Positions 1 to 8,808 of a stretch of 64,000 nt of DNA are shown piece after piece. Origin of the DNA: Exobacillus caeni (GTDB taxonomy: Bacteria > Bacillota > Bacilli > Bacillales > Guptibacillaceae); NCBI RefSeq assembly GCF_005747095.1, contig NZ_SWLG01000001.1:124001-188000 (forward strand), read 5' to 3'. The position numbers and the translations under genes were made by a program. Position 1 is the first letter of the stretch; every line of letters starts with the position of its first letter. Below the pieces are notes generated by a model that was not told the DNA's origin, made no database searches, and worked only from the letters and a program-made list of their open reading frames with translations.

Positions 1-110
1 TAGCATTTTTGTTAAGGGGCTTTTTTTCTTTTCTCTTAAAAGAAGTGGATGTTTGAGCATCAACGGCTAACGGGAAATGCATAAGTAAACGAAAAAAAAG
101 GAGTGAGCAC

Positions 111-278
111 ATGCTTAATTATATTCTGGCAGTCTTGTTGCCGCCGCTTGCTGTTGCCATGACTGGAAAAACAGGGCAAACGCTCATTAACATCGTATTA
201 ACCATTATAGGATGGTTCCCTGGTGCCATTCACGCGGCTTACATGGTTCATAAGAGCAGAAAAGAAGCTACCGTATAA
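111..278 (+). CDS. Pmp3/YqaE-family small membrane protein
   Basis: A 55-residue protein starting at ATG 111, nine bases after an AAAGGAG ribosome binding site. It has two hydrophobic helices (about residues 3-16 and 24-41) separated by a short turn containing TGKTGQT, and the second helix carries GWFPGAIHA, the signature of the Pmp3/YqaE (UPF0057) family. Members are small plasma-membrane proteins linked in other organisms to salt and membrane-potential stress; the role here is not known. A strong hairpin terminator follows at once, so it is probably a single-gene transcript. Confidence 0.85.
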   Translation: MLNYILAVLLPPLAVAMTGKTGQTLINIVLTIIGWFPGAIHAAYMVHKSRKEATV

Positions 279-295
279 TTTATCAATTCATAGAG

Positions 296-331
296 AAAAG
301 CTGTCGGTTTCAATTGCCGACAGCTTTTTTG
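296..331 (+). terminator. Rho-independent terminator of the Pmp3-family gene
   Basis: An inverted repeat with arms AAAGCTGTCGG and CCGACAGCTTT around a short loop, followed by a run of six T. It lies 18 bp after the stop codon. Confidence 0.85.
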
Positions 332-391
332 GTAAAAGAATGTTGTTCCGTTATAAGCCAGTGGTGCCGTTAAATTAAGAAATATTTTCAA

Positions 392-423
392 GTGTTTCAA
401 GTTCTAATTAAAACTTGAAACAC
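392..423 (-). terminator. Terminator of the yumC-yuzG unit
   Basis: A perfect 12-bp inverted repeat (GTGTTTCAAGTT / AACTTGAAACAC) with an 8-base loop. On the minus strand it follows the yuzG stop codon and leads into a T-rich stretch. Confidence 0.6.
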
Positions 424-429
424 CCTATT

Positions 430-546
430 TTAAAAAACATTTTTCAGAACGTTCTTCCAATCTGGCTTAGGTGTGTTTTTAAAACCTTGATACAAAGCGA
501 AAATTAATCCTGCACTCATGATCAGAACAAACAGGATCATATCCAT
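430..546 (-). CDS. yuzG: YuzG-like small membrane protein
   Basis: A 38-residue ORF, too short for usual ORF calling, beginning MDMILFVLIM. It has one hydrophobic helix (residues 3-19) and a short polar C-terminus (KNTPKPDWKN). The start has a good ribosome binding site (AAAGGATG). It lies 28 bp downstream of yumC on the same strand, the position of yuzG in B. subtilis; the assignment rests on that position and the protein's size and shape. Function unknown. It is probably cotranscribed with yumC and ended by the hairpin at 392-423. Confidence 0.6.
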   Translation of the reverse strand: MDMILFVLIMSAGLIFALYQGFKNTPKPDWKNVLKNVF

Positions 547-574
547 TGGAATACATCCTTTCTTTCAACATTGT

Positions 575-1576
575 TTAACCGAAAAGGCTTGTGCTGTGCA
601 TCGGCTGGACTCTGGCTTTTGGATCAAGAAATGCTTTTGCATTATTGACTGCAGTAGGTGCTTCGCCAAATCCAACGGCAATGAGTTTTGTTTTTCCTTC
701 ATAAGTGGCAACGTCTCCAACAGCATAGATTCCTGGGATATTCGTTTCCATCTTAGAATTGACAACGATGGAGTTTTTCTGGATGTTTAATCCCCATTCT
801 TTAATTGGGCCAAGTGAAGAGACAAAGCCATAATTAACGATCAAAGCATCGATATCGAGTGTTTCCTTGTTGTCTTCTTCTTTAACTTTCTCAAGAACTA
901 TTTGACGGATTTTCTCGCCGTCTCCAATTAATTCAGTAGGATTAAACGGAGTTTTGATCTCAACCTTTGAATTCATTAATTGCTCCACACTGTGTTCATG
1001 GGCGCGGAACTTATCTCTTCTATGAACAAGTGTTACTTTATTGGCGATCGGTTCCAACATGTTTGCCCAGTCTACTGCTGAGTCCCCACCACCGCAGATA
1101 AGTACATTTTGCCCTGAAAACTTGTTAAGGTCATCGATAAAGTAGTGCAAATTCTTTCCTTCGTATTCCTCTGCCTTTTCAACATTAAGGCGACGGGGTT
1201 GAAATGCACCGACACCAGCAGTGATGATTACTGTTTTAGAATAATGCTTTTCACCAGTATCAGATGTTAAAACAAATGTTTTATCTTCCTGTTTTTCAAC
1301 CTTATCTACCGATTGCTCAAGAACAACGGTTGGATGGAATTGAAACGCCTGTTCTTTTAGATTATCAACTAACTCCTGTGCACGGACTTTGGGAAACCCG
1401 GCCACGTCATATATGTACTTTTCAGGATATAATGCGGAAAGCTGCCCGCCAAGCTGTGGCATACTCTCAATTATTTTAACTTTCATTTGTCGCATACCGC
1501 CATAAAAAGCAGTGAACAAACCAGCAGGGCCACCGCCTATAATGGTAATATCATAAAGTTCATTTTGTTCAGCCAT
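575..1576 (-). CDS. yumC: Ferredoxin/flavodoxin-NADP+ reductase (YumC type)
   Basis: A 333-residue flavoprotein of the thioredoxin-reductase-like ferredoxin-NADP+ reductase family. The FAD-binding motif GGGPAG is at residues 14-19, the NADPH-binding motif CGGGDSA at 161-167, the phosphate-binding HRRDKFRA at 185-192, and the C-terminal FAD motif [10 protein letters not shown] is near residue 290. The redox-active CxxC of true thioredoxin reductase is absent, which separates it from TrxB. It transfers electrons between NADPH and ferredoxin or flavodoxin in the cytoplasm. ATG 1576 is preceded by GGGAGGATTTTA. It is divergent from the NADH dehydrogenase gene and followed by yuzG. Confidence 0.92.
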   Translation of the reverse strand: MAEQNELYDITIIGGGPAGLFTAFYGGMRQMKVKIIESMPQLGGQLSALYPEKYIYDVAGFPKVRAQELVDNLKEQAFQFHPTVVLEQSVDKVEKQEDKTFVLTSDTGEKHYSKTVIITAGVGAFQPRRLNVEKAEEYEGKNLHYFIDDLNKFSGQNVLICGGGDSAVDWANMLEPIANKVTLVHRRDKFRAHEHSVEQLMNSKVEIKTPFNPTELIGDGEKIRQIVLEKVKEEDNKETLDIDALIVNYGFVSSLGPIKEWGLNIQKNSIVVNSKMETNIPGIYAVGDVATYEGKTKLIAVGFGEAPTAVNNAKAFLDPKARVQPMHSTSLFG

Positions 1577-1939
1577 ATTAAAATCCTCCCAGTAGAATTT
1601 ATTACCCCATCAACTAATTATAATATTATAAAAATTAGAATAAAAGGCTAATCGACCAACTGTCCTTGAAATATTTATTATAAGGGTTGAAAAAGTAAAA
1701 GAAAAAGAATAAGATTGGAATTGGGCATTATTTTGAAGATTTTATGACATATTTTTCTGCAATGTTTGACATTATTTTTATTTTTTTACTCTACTACGTG
1801 AAATACTTAACAATGTTTTTATTTGGCATATTGAGGAATAATACTCGTAGCCATAAAACATTCAAAAAGTAATGTTCCCTTTTTCGGAACCATTAACACG
1901 GTTAAGTCAAAAAAACAGTAAAAGGTGGATGTGATATAA
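1577..1939. other. Divergent intergenic region yumC / yumB
   Basis: 363 bp of AT-rich DNA that must hold the promoters of both divergent redox genes. I see no clear -35/-10 pair. The only ordered element is a short inverted repeat GTTCC-N7-GGAAC at 1874-1890, about 50 bp before the NADH dehydrogenase start. No gene is visible. Confidence 0.4.
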
Positions 1940-3142
1940 GTGAGTAGGCCAAAAATTGCTATTCTAGGAGCCGGTTATGGCGGAATTATGACAGCGGTCC
2001 GTTTACAAAAAGAAATGGGCGCAAATGAAGCAGAAGTAACACTCGTAAACAAACATAATTACCACTACCAGACAACATGGTTACATGAACCAGCAGCAGG
2101 AACAATGCATCATGACAAAACAAGAATCATGATCGATGAGGTAATCGACAACAACAAAATCAACTTTGTGCAGGATACAGTTGTAGAAATTAAGCCTGAG
2201 GAAAAGCGTGTAATCCTTGAAAACGGCGAATTGACATATGACTATCTTGTTATCGGGCTTGGTTTTGAGCCAGCTACATTCGGAATCAAAGGACTTAAGG
2301 AGAATGCGTTCAGCATCCGCAGTGTAAACTCTGTCCGTAAAATCAAAGAGCATATCGAATACCAATTTGCAAGCTACAACAACGAGCCGGAAGAGCGTAA
2401 CGACCTGATCACGATCATCGTTGGCGGTGCCGGATTTACCGGAATCGAATTCGTTGGCGAACTAGCTGAACGTGTTCCTGAGCTATGCGAAGAGTTCGAT
2501 ATCGATCGCAGTAAAGTTCGCATCATCAATATCGAAGCTTCTCCAACATTGCTTCCAGGGTTCGATGAAGAGCTTGTTGAGTACGCTCAAAACCTTTTAG
2601 AAAGAAAAGGCGTCGAATTCAAAACAAGCACCATGATCAAAGAAGTAACAGAAGATGGCGTTATCATTGGTGAAGGAGAAGAAATCAAAGCTGCAACTGT
2701 TGTCTGGACAGGTGGAGTTCAGGGTAACTCTATCGTCGCGAATTCTGGTTTTGAAACGAACAGAGGCCGTGTTCCTGTACGTGACGACCAGCGTACTCCT
2801 GACTATGACAATGTTTTTGTTGTAGGAGATTGTGCTCTTCTTATCAATAAAGAGATCGATCGTCCGTACCCACCGACAGCGCAAATCGCGATTCAGGCAG
2901 CACATGTTGTTTCAAAGAACGTTTTAGCTATGATCCGCGGCAAAGAGCTCGAAAGCTTTACACCTGATATTAAAGGTACTGTCGCTTCCCTTGGAAGAGG
3001 AGAAGCAATCGGTAAAGTATATAATAAGAAATTATATGGAGCTACAGCTTCTGCTATGAAGAAGATTATCGATAACCGTTACCTGTTAATGCTTGGTGGA
3101 CCAGGGCTTGTTTGGAAAAAAGGTAAGTTAAAATTATTTTAA
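1940..3142 (+). CDS. yumB: Type II NADH dehydrogenase (NDH-2)
   Basis: A 400-residue NADH:menaquinone oxidoreductase of the single-subunit, non-proton-pumping NDH-2 family. It carries the FAD motif GAGYGG (10-15), the NADH motif GGAGFTG (162-168), the WTGGVQGN segment and the PPTAQIA motif that lines the quinone site. It feeds electrons from NADH into the membrane quinone pool, so it supplies the qox quinol oxidase encoded at 53.7-57.6 kb. The start is ATG-like GTG 1940 after AAAGGTGGATGTG. In B. subtilis yumB sits next to yumC, which supports the name, but YutJ and Ndh are close paralogues. A hairpin terminator follows. Confidence 0.85.
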   Translation: MSRPKIAILGAGYGGIMTAVRLQKEMGANEAEVTLVNKHNYHYQTTWLHEPAAGTMHHDKTRIMIDEVIDNNKINFVQDTVVEIKPEEKRVILENGELTYDYLVIGLGFEPATFGIKGLKENAFSIRSVNSVRKIKEHIEYQFASYNNEPEERNDLITIIVGGAGFTGIEFVGELAERVPELCEEFDIDRSKVRIINIEASPTLLPGFDEELVEYAQNLLERKGVEFKTSTMIKEVTEDGVIIGEGEEIKAATVVWTGGVQGNSIVANSGFETNRGRVPVRDDQRTPDYDNVFVVGDCALLINKEIDRPYPPTAQIAIQAAHVVSKNVLAMIRGKELESFTPDIKGTVASLGRGEAIGKVYNKKLYGATASAMKKIIDNRYLLMLGGPGLVWKKGKLKLF

Positions 3143-3153
3143 GAATATTTTTC

Positions 3154-3187
3154 AAGGCAAAGGCTTTTTAGTCTTTGCCTTTTTTAG
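3154..3187 (+). terminator. Terminator of yumB
   Basis: Arms AAGGCAAAG and CTTTGCCTT with a 10-base loop, followed by a T-run, 11 bp after the stop codon. Confidence 0.85.
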
Positions 3188-3329
3188 TTTTTCGCTCAAC
3201 TTTCTTTAAGAAAGGCTCTTAGCGGATATTCTCTTTCGTTCGGCGTTGTTTCTTATCTCCATGCGGTTCAGTCCAATCCATACGTCTCTTGGCGTTCACC
3301 TCCACCTTTCAAAACTGCGGGATCTTCAG

Positions 3330-3380
3330 CTGTTGCTTTTCCCGCTGGAGTCGACTGCCCTCTGCTCCAATCAACTGAAG
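3330..3380 (-). repeat. Fragment of the GC-rich Bacillaceae intergenic repeat
   Basis: This stretch contains TTTTCCCGCTGGAGTCGACT and then CTGCTCCAATCAACT. The reverse complement of the first part (AGTCGACTCCAGCGGGAA) matches the ACTCCTGCGGGA core of the fuller copy at 3431-3542 with a few changes. It therefore looks like a decayed copy in the opposite orientation. The flanks (3190-3330) have no ORF and no other recognisable element. Confidence 0.45.
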
Positions 3381-3430
3381 TGTTTCCTAGTTAATCCTTG
3401 AATGAAAACTACAAAGCAAATCTTAGCGAA

Positions 3431-3542
3431 GGAAATACACGTAGACTCCTGCGGGACAGCGAAGACGTTGAGACCCCGCAAGGAGCGTTTTGTGCGAGTG
3501 AGGAGGCTCAGCGCGAGCCCGCGGAAAGCGTAGTGTATTTCC
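3431..3542 (+). repeat. GC-rich structured intergenic repeat with inverted ends
   Basis: A 112-bp element bounded by perfect 10-bp inverted ends, GGAAATACAC and GTGTATTTCC. Inside are further pairings: CTCCTGCGGG with CCCCGCAAGGAG, and GGCTC-AGCGC-GAGCC. Base composition is far more GC-rich than the surroundings. Similar elements (GACTCCTGCGGGA ... GACCCCGCAGGAGCG ... CCGCGGAAAGCG) are, from general knowledge, scattered between genes of many Bacillaceae. Open frames through it on both strands are by-products of its composition, not genes. Confidence 0.75.
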
Positions 3543-3728
3543 GCAGCGGTCATCCATCCGTTATGTCGCAGTATATCTCTAATGTGCAAAAAACACACAC
3601 CGTTTTAGACTAAAGAAAAAGAAATCCCTCCAAATAACAATTATTTAAAAAATATGTCGTTTTAAAGCAGGAAAACAGACGAATTATCAGAATAATAATT
3701 AAATAAACATCGTTTGGAGGGATACCTA

Positions 3729-5084
3729 TTGGAAGATATGTTATCAAGTATCAGTAGTTTTGTATGGGGTTGGCCATTGCTGATCCTTTTAGTAGGAACA
3801 GGGGTTTACTTAACAATTCGCCTTGGTTTTTTGCAGCTAAGATTGCTGCCGTATTCCTTAAAGCTTGCGTTTACTAAAAACCAGGATAAGAAGTCAGAAG
3901 GGGATATATCCCACTTCCAGGCACTTATGACAGCGCTGGCTGCAACGATTGGAACAGGTAATATCGCCGGTGTTGCAACAGCAGTTGTTGCCGGTGGGCC
4001 GGGTGCGGTATTCTGGATGTGGCTGACAGCACTGTTTGGAATGGCTACTAAATACGCAGAAGCGATCCTGGCAGTAAAATACCGTGAAAAAAATGATTAC
4101 GGTGAAATGTCAGGCGGACCGATGTACTACCTTGAAAAAGGTCTAAAGCAAAAATGGCTGGGTGTGCTGTTTGCCTTCTTTGGAGCGTTTGCTGCTTTTG
4201 GGATCGGAAACATGGTTCAGTCTAATTCCGTTGCACAGGCGGTTGACCAGACGTTCAATATTTCTCCATGGATCACAGGACTGGTTTTAACTATTTTTAC
4301 TGGATTGGTTATTCTTGGGGGAATCAAGAGTATCGGAAGAGTAACGGCTTTCTTTGTTCCGGTCATGGCTGTCTTTTATGTTCTTGGCGGACTTATTATG
4401 ATTATTATGAACTTCGAGCTTGTACCTGATGCTGTTGGATTAATTTTAAGCGATGCGTTCACAGGTGAAGCAGTTGCCGGTGGTGCTCTGGGTGCCGTTA
4501 TCAGGTACGGGGTAGCAAGAGGTGTGTTCTCCAATGAAGCTGGTCTGGGTTCAGCCCCGATTGCTGCAGCAGCTGCAAAGACAGACTATCCTGCGCGTCA
4601 GGCTCTTGTATCGATGACCCAGGTATTTATCGATACAATAATCGTTTGTTCTATCACTGGTATTTCTATTGTTATGGGTGGATTATACAAAGGAAACGAT
4701 ATTAACAGCGCTGCGCTGACTTCAGAAACATTTGAGAAGTTTTTAGGCGGAACAGGCTCTTTGATTGTAACAATTGGACTGATATTATTTGCTTATTCTA
4801 CAGTTCTTGGTTGGTCCTACTATGGGGAGAAATGTTTCTCTTATCTTTTCGGGGAAAAAACGATTTTCATTTACAGGGCAATTTTCGTCCTTGCAGTTTT
4901 CGTTGGAACAACATTGAAAATTACCGTTGTATGGCAGCTTGCTGACATCTTCAACGGTTTGATGGCAGTTCCTAACTTGATCGGATTGCTTGGCCTTGCC
5001 GGGGTCGTAGTTGCCGAGACAAAACGGTTCATGGAAACGAAACGGAACGAAGAAGAACAGGCCAGAAACCAATCTATATCTTGA
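3729..5084 (+). CDS. Sodium:alanine symporter family protein (AlsT/AGCS)
   Basis: A 451-residue, about 10-11-helix membrane protein of the AGCS family, which imports alanine, glycine or glutamine with Na+. Family signatures are GTGNIAGVATAVVAGGPGA near residue 80 and RGVFSNEAGLGSAP near residue 265. I chose TTG 3729 because GGAGG at 3716-3720 sits 8 bases before it; the in-frame TTG at 3714 overlaps that site and ATG 3738 is too far. The tail is charged and cytoplasmic. The substrate cannot be read from sequence. It follows the repeat region and ends at a hairpin. Confidence 0.88.
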   Translation: MEDMLSSISSFVWGWPLLILLVGTGVYLTIRLGFLQLRLLPYSLKLAFTKNQDKKSEGDISHFQALMTALAATIGTGNIAGVATAVVAGGPGAVFWMWLTALFGMATKYAEAILAVKYREKNDYGEMSGGPMYYLEKGLKQKWLGVLFAFFGAFAAFGIGNMVQSNSVAQAVDQTFNISPWITGLVLTIFTGLVILGGIKSIGRVTAFFVPVMAVFYVLGGLIMIIMNFELVPDAVGLILSDAFTGEAVAGGALGAVIRYGVARGVFSNEAGLGSAPIAAAAAKTDYPARQALVSMTQVFIDTIIVCSITGISIVMGGLYKGNDINSAALTSETFEKFLGGTGSLIVTIGLILFAYSTVLGWSYYGEKCFSYLFGEKTIFIYRAIFVLAVFVGTTLKITVVWQLADIFNGLMAVPNLIGLLGLAGVVVAETKRFMETKRNEEEQARNQSIS

Positions 5085-5121
5085 TAAATTTGATATAATA
5101 AGAAATCGAATATGGAAAGGA

Positions 5122-5148
5122 AAGCCGCCTCTTATAGGCGGCTTTTGA
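5122..5148 (+). terminator. Terminator after the AGCS symporter
   Basis: Arms AAGCCGCCT and AGGCGGCTT with a 5-base loop and a short T-tract. Confidence 0.7.
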
Positions 5149-5174
5149 TTCGTAAGCAGCAGGAGGGGAGTTAG

Positions 5175-5666
5175 TTGAAACGGAAAATAGAAAAAAGAGG
5201 GAAAGTATGGCTCGCTGCAGCAGGTATGGTTCATAAGGAAAATAAATGGCTGGTTGTAAAAAAGAAATACGGAGGATTAAAAGACCTGTGGTCATTTCCA
5301 GCAGGGTTCGTTGATCCAGGTGAAACCGTTGATGAAGCAGCACTCCGTGAAGTGAAAGAAGAGACGGGCGTCCAAGCAGCCATAACCGGTATTGCAGGAT
5401 TGCGCACAGGGGTCATTAACGACCTTGTAAGCGACAATATGATCGTTTTTTATATGGAGCATACATCAGGGGTCTTAAAGCCTGCTGAAGCAGAAATAAT
5501 CGAAGTTGCTTATATGACGAAGGAAGAACTGGTAAACGATCCCAAAACTTCATCGATGATTCATTTTTTCTTTTCGCCTAAGGTTGAAAAAGGGCTAACG
5601 ATTACGGAAACTGATCCTGGCCGCCACTTTGGCTATACTAGTTACAAGCTTTTTGATAATCGCTGA
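5175..5666 (+). CDS. NUDIX hydrolase
   Basis: A 163-residue protein with a complete Nudix box at residues 44-66: G-x5-E-x7-R-E-V-K-E-E-T-G. The glutamates of REVKEE bind the metal ion used to hydrolyse nucleoside diphosphate-linked compounds. The substrate (ADP-ribose, dNTPs, NADH or other) cannot be told from sequence. The N-terminus is basic (KRKIEKRGK). It starts at TTG 5175, 5 bases after AGGAGGGGAG. It lies between the AGCS symporter terminator and yuiA and seems to be transcribed alone. Confidence 0.9.
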   Translation: MKRKIEKRGKVWLAAAGMVHKENKWLVVKKKYGGLKDLWSFPAGFVDPGETVDEAALREVKEETGVQAAITGIAGLRTGVINDLVSDNMIVFYMEHTSGVLKPAEAEIIEVAYMTKEELVNDPKTSSMIHFFFSPKVEKGLTITETDPGRHFGYTSYKLFDNR

Positions 5667-5717
5667 AAATGTCTGAATAATCATAAAAATTAAAGCAAAC
5701 TTTCATTGTATTCGCTT

Positions 5718-5731
5718 ACATCGGCCGATGT
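5718..5731. promoter_or_regulatory. Perfect 14-bp palindrome upstream of yuiA
   Basis: ACATCGGCCGATGT is a perfect two-fold palindrome without a loop, 76 bp before the yuiA start. It is followed by ACC and a T-run, so it may be an operator or part of a weak terminator for the NUDIX gene. No protein can be assigned to it. Confidence 0.4.
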
Positions 5732-5806
5732 GACCTTTTTTAAGGCTTTCCTTTTTTCTGTCAACTTGGTATATTATCAGAAAATTAAGAAAAGGGAGTG
5801 GATACC

Positions 5807-5938
5807 ATGAACAAACATCGCGGGGCTGTAAAGCCTAACGACTGCCCTTATTGTAACGGTAAAGGATATTTCCAACTATTACTAGGCGGGTCAGAAACTT
5901 GCGAAAGCTGTGAAGGAAGCGGCTCAAAATCGGAATAA
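5807..5938 (+). CDS. yuiA: YuiA-like zinc-finger mini-protein
   Basis: A 43-residue ORF starting at ATG 5807 after AAAGGGAGTGG. It has two DnaJ-type zinc knuckles, CPYCNGKG (residues 13-20) and CESCEGSG (32-39), with GYFQLLLGGSET between them. This CxxCxGxG-x-CxxCxGxG pattern predicts one zinc ion and a protein- or RNA-binding fold; the actual role is unknown. It lies in the same place as yuiA of B. subtilis, upstream of yuiB. A strong terminator follows. Confidence 0.85.
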   Translation: MNKHRGAVKPNDCPYCNGKGYFQLLLGGSETCESCEGSGSKSE

Positions 5939-5946
5939 TGCTTTCC

Positions 5947-5977
5947 GGGTATACCTGAAAAAGGTATACCCTTTTTT
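5947..5977 (+). terminator. Terminator of yuiA
   Basis: Perfect arms GGGTATACCT and AGGTATACCC with a 5-base loop, then six T. Confidence 0.9.
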
Positions 5978-6112
5978 AATTCGAGCGGAGAGTGGCGATC
6001 CAGTTATTTGAACAAAATGAGAACTTTTTAATATTTGCTCGTTCCCTTATTTTGAGCCGATTGACGAAAATAGGACAATCCAGTAAACTAACATTGATAT
6101 GGGGGTGAGCAA

Positions 6113-6430
6113 ATGGCCATACCACAATTGATTATCTCAATGATGCTATTTATTGTTCTCTTTTTTGGTATCGGATTTTTGTTGAATATGCTGTTGCGCG
6201 CAACATGGATCATGGCGATATTTTATCCAATTATTGTTGTAATGATTATAGATAAAGTGAAATTTTATAAGTATTTTACAGATGCGGGTTCTTCGTTCAG
6301 TTCGCTTGGACATGATATTTCGTCTCTAGCTATGGCTGATACGTTGATTCTCCTCTCCGGATTGCTCGGGGCAATATTGTCTGGTGTCGCGATCAGGATG
6401 CTTAGAGTTCGCGGTTATCAAATGTTTTAG
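6113..6430 (+). CDS. yuiB: YuiB membrane protein
   Basis: A 105-residue integral membrane protein with three hydrophobic helices (about 7-28, 30-46 and 76-95) and a small loop containing GSSFSSLGHD. Size and gene position, between yuiA and yuiC, match YuiB of B. subtilis, a conserved protein of unknown function. It starts at ATG 6113 after GGGGGTGAGC. A short hairpin with a long T-run follows, so yuiC probably has its own promoter. Confidence 0.85.
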   Translation: MAIPQLIISMMLFIVLFFGIGFLLNMLLRATWIMAIFYPIIVVMIIDKVKFYKYFTDAGSSFSSLGHDISSLAMADTLILLSGLLGAILSGVAIRMLRVRGYQMF

Positions 6431-6440
6431 TTACTGAAAA

Positions 6441-6466
6441 GGCTTTCTAGTGAAAGTCTTTTTTTT
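6441..6466 (+). terminator. Terminator of yuiB
   Basis: Arms GGCTTTC and GAAAGTC (one G-T pair) followed by eight T. Confidence 0.7.
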
Positions 6467-6636
6467 ATTTAAGGTATCAATCGGAATTGCAGAACTATTT
6501 TTTGGAGTTTCAGCAAGTCATGGAGTTTTTTTCTCAAGTATCTATTTCTCTTCTCTAACTGGTCAAACTTTCCATTTGATTTTTGAATATTTGGTTTTCT
6601 TATTGGGAAGGAATAGACTTGAGAGGAGTGGAAAAT

Positions 6637-7338
6637 TTGCAGATCATCAAATCATCTTTTCGCAGGCTGATGATGGCGGTGTTATTTTTTGCAGCGTTGT
6701 TTGCGACGTATGAAACGATTTCCGGAGTCTCAGCGTCAGACCTGTCAAAATGGATGTATAACGATCAACCACTATATAAACATTTACTGGATGCCAGAGA
6801 TAATGTTTTTAAAAAAACAAGCCTCATGTTCAAGTCGCTTCCTAAGGTAGACAACAGGGAGGCAGTACTTTCATCGACAACCGAAAAACAGGGATTAACA
6901 CTGCATGAATCAAGAGACTGGAGCCAGTTTCCGGTACATACCGTGGTGGCGACCGGTTACACTGCCGGAGTTGAATCGACCGGAAAAGACGAAGGCCATC
7001 CTGCCTATGGCATTACCTATTCAGGCGTTAAAGTAAAACGAGATTTATATTCAACAATTGCAGCAGACACATCGATCTTTCCTATTGGTACTATCCTTTA
7101 TATACCTGATTATGGCTATGGTGTTGTCGCTGATACCGGCTCTGCCATCACTGGAAATAAGATTGACCTTTATTTTGAAACGGTTAAAGATGTTTATGCC
7201 AATTGGGGCAAGAAAAAAATCAATGTGTATGTTATAGAAAAAGGAAACGGAAGCCTTACTGAAAATCGATTGAAAGCACTAAATGAAGAAAAATCAATGC
7301 AAGTTTTTCGCCAGCAGCTTTTTGATGAAAAGAAATAA
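6637..7338 (+). CDS. yuiC: YuiC, 3D-domain peptidoglycan lytic protein
   Basis: A 233-residue exported or membrane-anchored protein. Residues 1-30 hold a basic start and a hydrophobic stretch ([13 protein letters not shown]) that act as signal or anchor. The C-terminal half is the 3D domain, named for conserved aspartates, with VADTGSAI and KIDLYF; this domain is related to the catalytic fold of MltA/Rpf-type lytic transglycosylases, so it likely cleaves glycan strands in the wall. TTG 6637 is chosen because GAGAGGAG lies 8 bases upstream; the longer frame from 6583 has no ribosome binding site. B. subtilis YuiC is similar in length. Confidence 0.85.
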   Translation: MQIIKSSFRRLMMAVLFFAALFATYETISGVSASDLSKWMYNDQPLYKHLLDARDNVFKKTSLMFKSLPKVDNREAVLSSTTEKQGLTLHESRDWSQFPVHTVVATGYTAGVESTGKDEGHPAYGITYSGVKVKRDLYSTIAADTSIFPIGTILYIPDYGYGVVADTGSAITGNKIDLYFETVKDVYANWGKKKINVYVIEKGNGSLTENRLKALNEEKSMQVFRQQLFDEKK

Positions 7339-7382
7339 GGCAAGAGACTGATCACTTTAAAAAATGTGGTCAGTCTCTTGCC
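7339..7382. terminator. Convergent hairpin shared by yuiC and the downstream minus-strand gene
   Basis: A 17-bp inverted repeat, GGCAAGAGACTGATCAC against GTGGTCAGTCTCTTGCC with one G-T pair, around a 10-base loop. It begins at the yuiC stop codon and overlaps the last codons of the minus-strand gene. On the minus strand it leads into TTATTTCTTTTC; the plus side lacks a T-run. Confidence 0.65.
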
Positions 7383-8191
7383 GTTAGTAATGCATCCTGA
7401 TCTTGGCTATAAGCAGGATAATGCTGCGGGTGAATAATAGCTGCCAGCTTTTGCAGGCCTGTAAGCAGTCGGGGAGAAGGACGGCAATAAAGCGGTTCTT
7501 CTAAAACATGAATGGGACATTTCTTTTCTTCATAGAGTGTATCCCATCCTTCACGCTTTTTAACGAGTGCAGGTTTTACTTTGTCCTGCTTAACGCCAAC
7601 CCATGCAAGGCAAATATGGTCCGGTTTCCGATTTACAACATCCTGCCAGTCTGTTTGCACGCTCGCCAGCTCTACATCATCATAGAGGTTAGTTGCTCCT
7701 GCTAATTCACTGATTTTTGTCAACCAGTTAATTTTACCGGGGGTGAAAACGGGTTTAGGCCACCACTCCCAATAAAGAGATGGTTTTTTTGTAATGTTCT
7801 TGGAGATTTCTTTGTAGCCATCGATTAATTTATTGTATTTTTGAACAATGCTAGTTGCCTCGGCCACTTTTCCAGTAAGCCTTCCGAGGGTCATAAGGTC
7901 CTCAGCAATTTCTTCAAGAGAATTTGGGTTAAACACGACATGGGGAATAGAGCGATCTTTTAATGCATCCACATTTTTTTCCATCCCAGGAACACTTAGA
8001 GAAGCAAGAACAAGGTCTGGCTTTAAAGCTTCTACTTTATCCATATCGATCGAAAGGTCTGGTCCCAATTTTGGCAACGATAATACTGCTTCAGGCCAGT
8101 CAGAGTAATCATCAACTCCAACCAGGTTTTCTGTCAGCCCCAGGTAAGCACATAGTTCGGTATTGCTCGGGCATATAGATACAATCCTCAT
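7370..8191 (-). CDS. Cobalamin-binding (BtuF-like) protein without signal peptide
   Basis: A 273-residue protein of the periplasmic-binding helical-backbone family (TroA-like), starting MRIVSICPSNTELCAYLGL. Typical elements are the N-terminal PSNTE segment, the VGVDDYSDWP loop, LKPDLVLASL and WEWWPKPVFTPGK. Family members bind vitamin B12 or Fe(III) chelates for an ABC importer. Unlike a true transporter lipoprotein it has no signal peptide or lipobox, and no permease or ATPase gene is nearby, so it may act in the cytoplasm. It is probably cotranscribed with yuiD, 31 bp upstream. The stop codon lies inside a hairpin. Confidence 0.75.
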   Translation of the reverse strand: MRIVSICPSNTELCAYLGLTENLVGVDDYSDWPEAVLSLPKLGPDLSIDMDKVEALKPDLVLASLSVPGMEKNVDALKDRSIPHVVFNPNSLEEIAEDLMTLGRLTGKVAEATSIVQKYNKLIDGYKEISKNITKKPSLYWEWWPKPVFTPGKINWLTKISELAGATNLYDDVELASVQTDWQDVVNRKPDHICLAWVGVKQDKVKPALVKKREGWDTLYEEKKCPIHVLEEPLYCRPSPRLLTGLQKLAAIIHPQHYPAYSQDQDALLTARD

Positions 8192-8222
8192 TCAATCATC
8201 CTAACGTTTTTTAAAATAAGGT

Positions 8223-8702
8223 TTACAACTCGAGTAAATAGTAAAGGAGAAGCGTGGCGATGATTCCTAATAGTCCACCTACGAAAACTTCTATCGGCTT
8301 GTGGCCAAGGAGCTCTTTTAACTCATCCTGTTTTTGGCGTCCGTGTTTATGCTGCCACGATTTTGCTTCTTCCAAGAATCTATTGAAGTCCGTCATTAAG
8401 CGATTAAGGACTATAGCCTGTTCTCCAGTTTGCCTTCGTACGCCTGTTGAATCGAACATTACGATAATACTGAACATGGCGGCTACTGCAAAAACAGGAG
8501 AACCAAGACCTGCTTCTAGAGCTACACCCGTTGCGAGCGACGTAACCGCAGCTGAGTGTGAACTTGGCATACCTCCAGTGGAAGTCAGCAGTGACCAGTC
8601 TATTTTTTTTGTTGCAATAAAAGTAATCGGCACTTTTAAGAACTGGGCAAAAAAGACACCGAAAAGTGAAGCCCACAATGGAAAATTGGTTAGTAGGTCC
8701 AT
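8223..8702 (-). CDS. yuiD: YuiD, divergent PAP2-family membrane protein
   Basis: A 159-residue membrane protein of the DUF212 (divergent PAP2) family. It has GGMPSSHSA at residues 43-51, which resembles the central PAP2 phosphatase motif, and hydrophobic helices near 8-30, 48-85 and 137-156. Family role is presumed phosphatase-like but unproven. Length and position match yuiD of B. subtilis (158 residues). ATG 8702 follows AGAAAGGAAGTTC. It is the first gene of a two-gene minus-strand unit with the BtuF-like gene. Confidence 0.88.
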   Translation of the reverse strand: MDLLTNFPLWASLFGVFFAQFLKVPITFIATKKIDWSLLTSTGGMPSSHSAAVTSLATGVALEAGLGSPVFAVAAMFSIIVMFDSTGVRRQTGEQAIVLNRLMTDFNRFLEEAKSWQHKHGRQKQDELKELLGHKPIEVFVGGLLGIIATLLLYYLLEL

Positions 8703-8808
8703 ATAATGATAGAACTTCCTTTCTGCTCAAAAGTTGGTATTAGTCCTTACCCCGTGAAGACTGGATTCAATCACAGCGTGCTATGATAGAGAGGGAAGGG
8801 GGATTGTT

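Noticed and set aside
3371-3613. Open frames on both strands inside the GC-rich repeat
   Set aside because: They have no ribosome binding site and follow the inverted-repeat sequence; composition of the repeat explains them.
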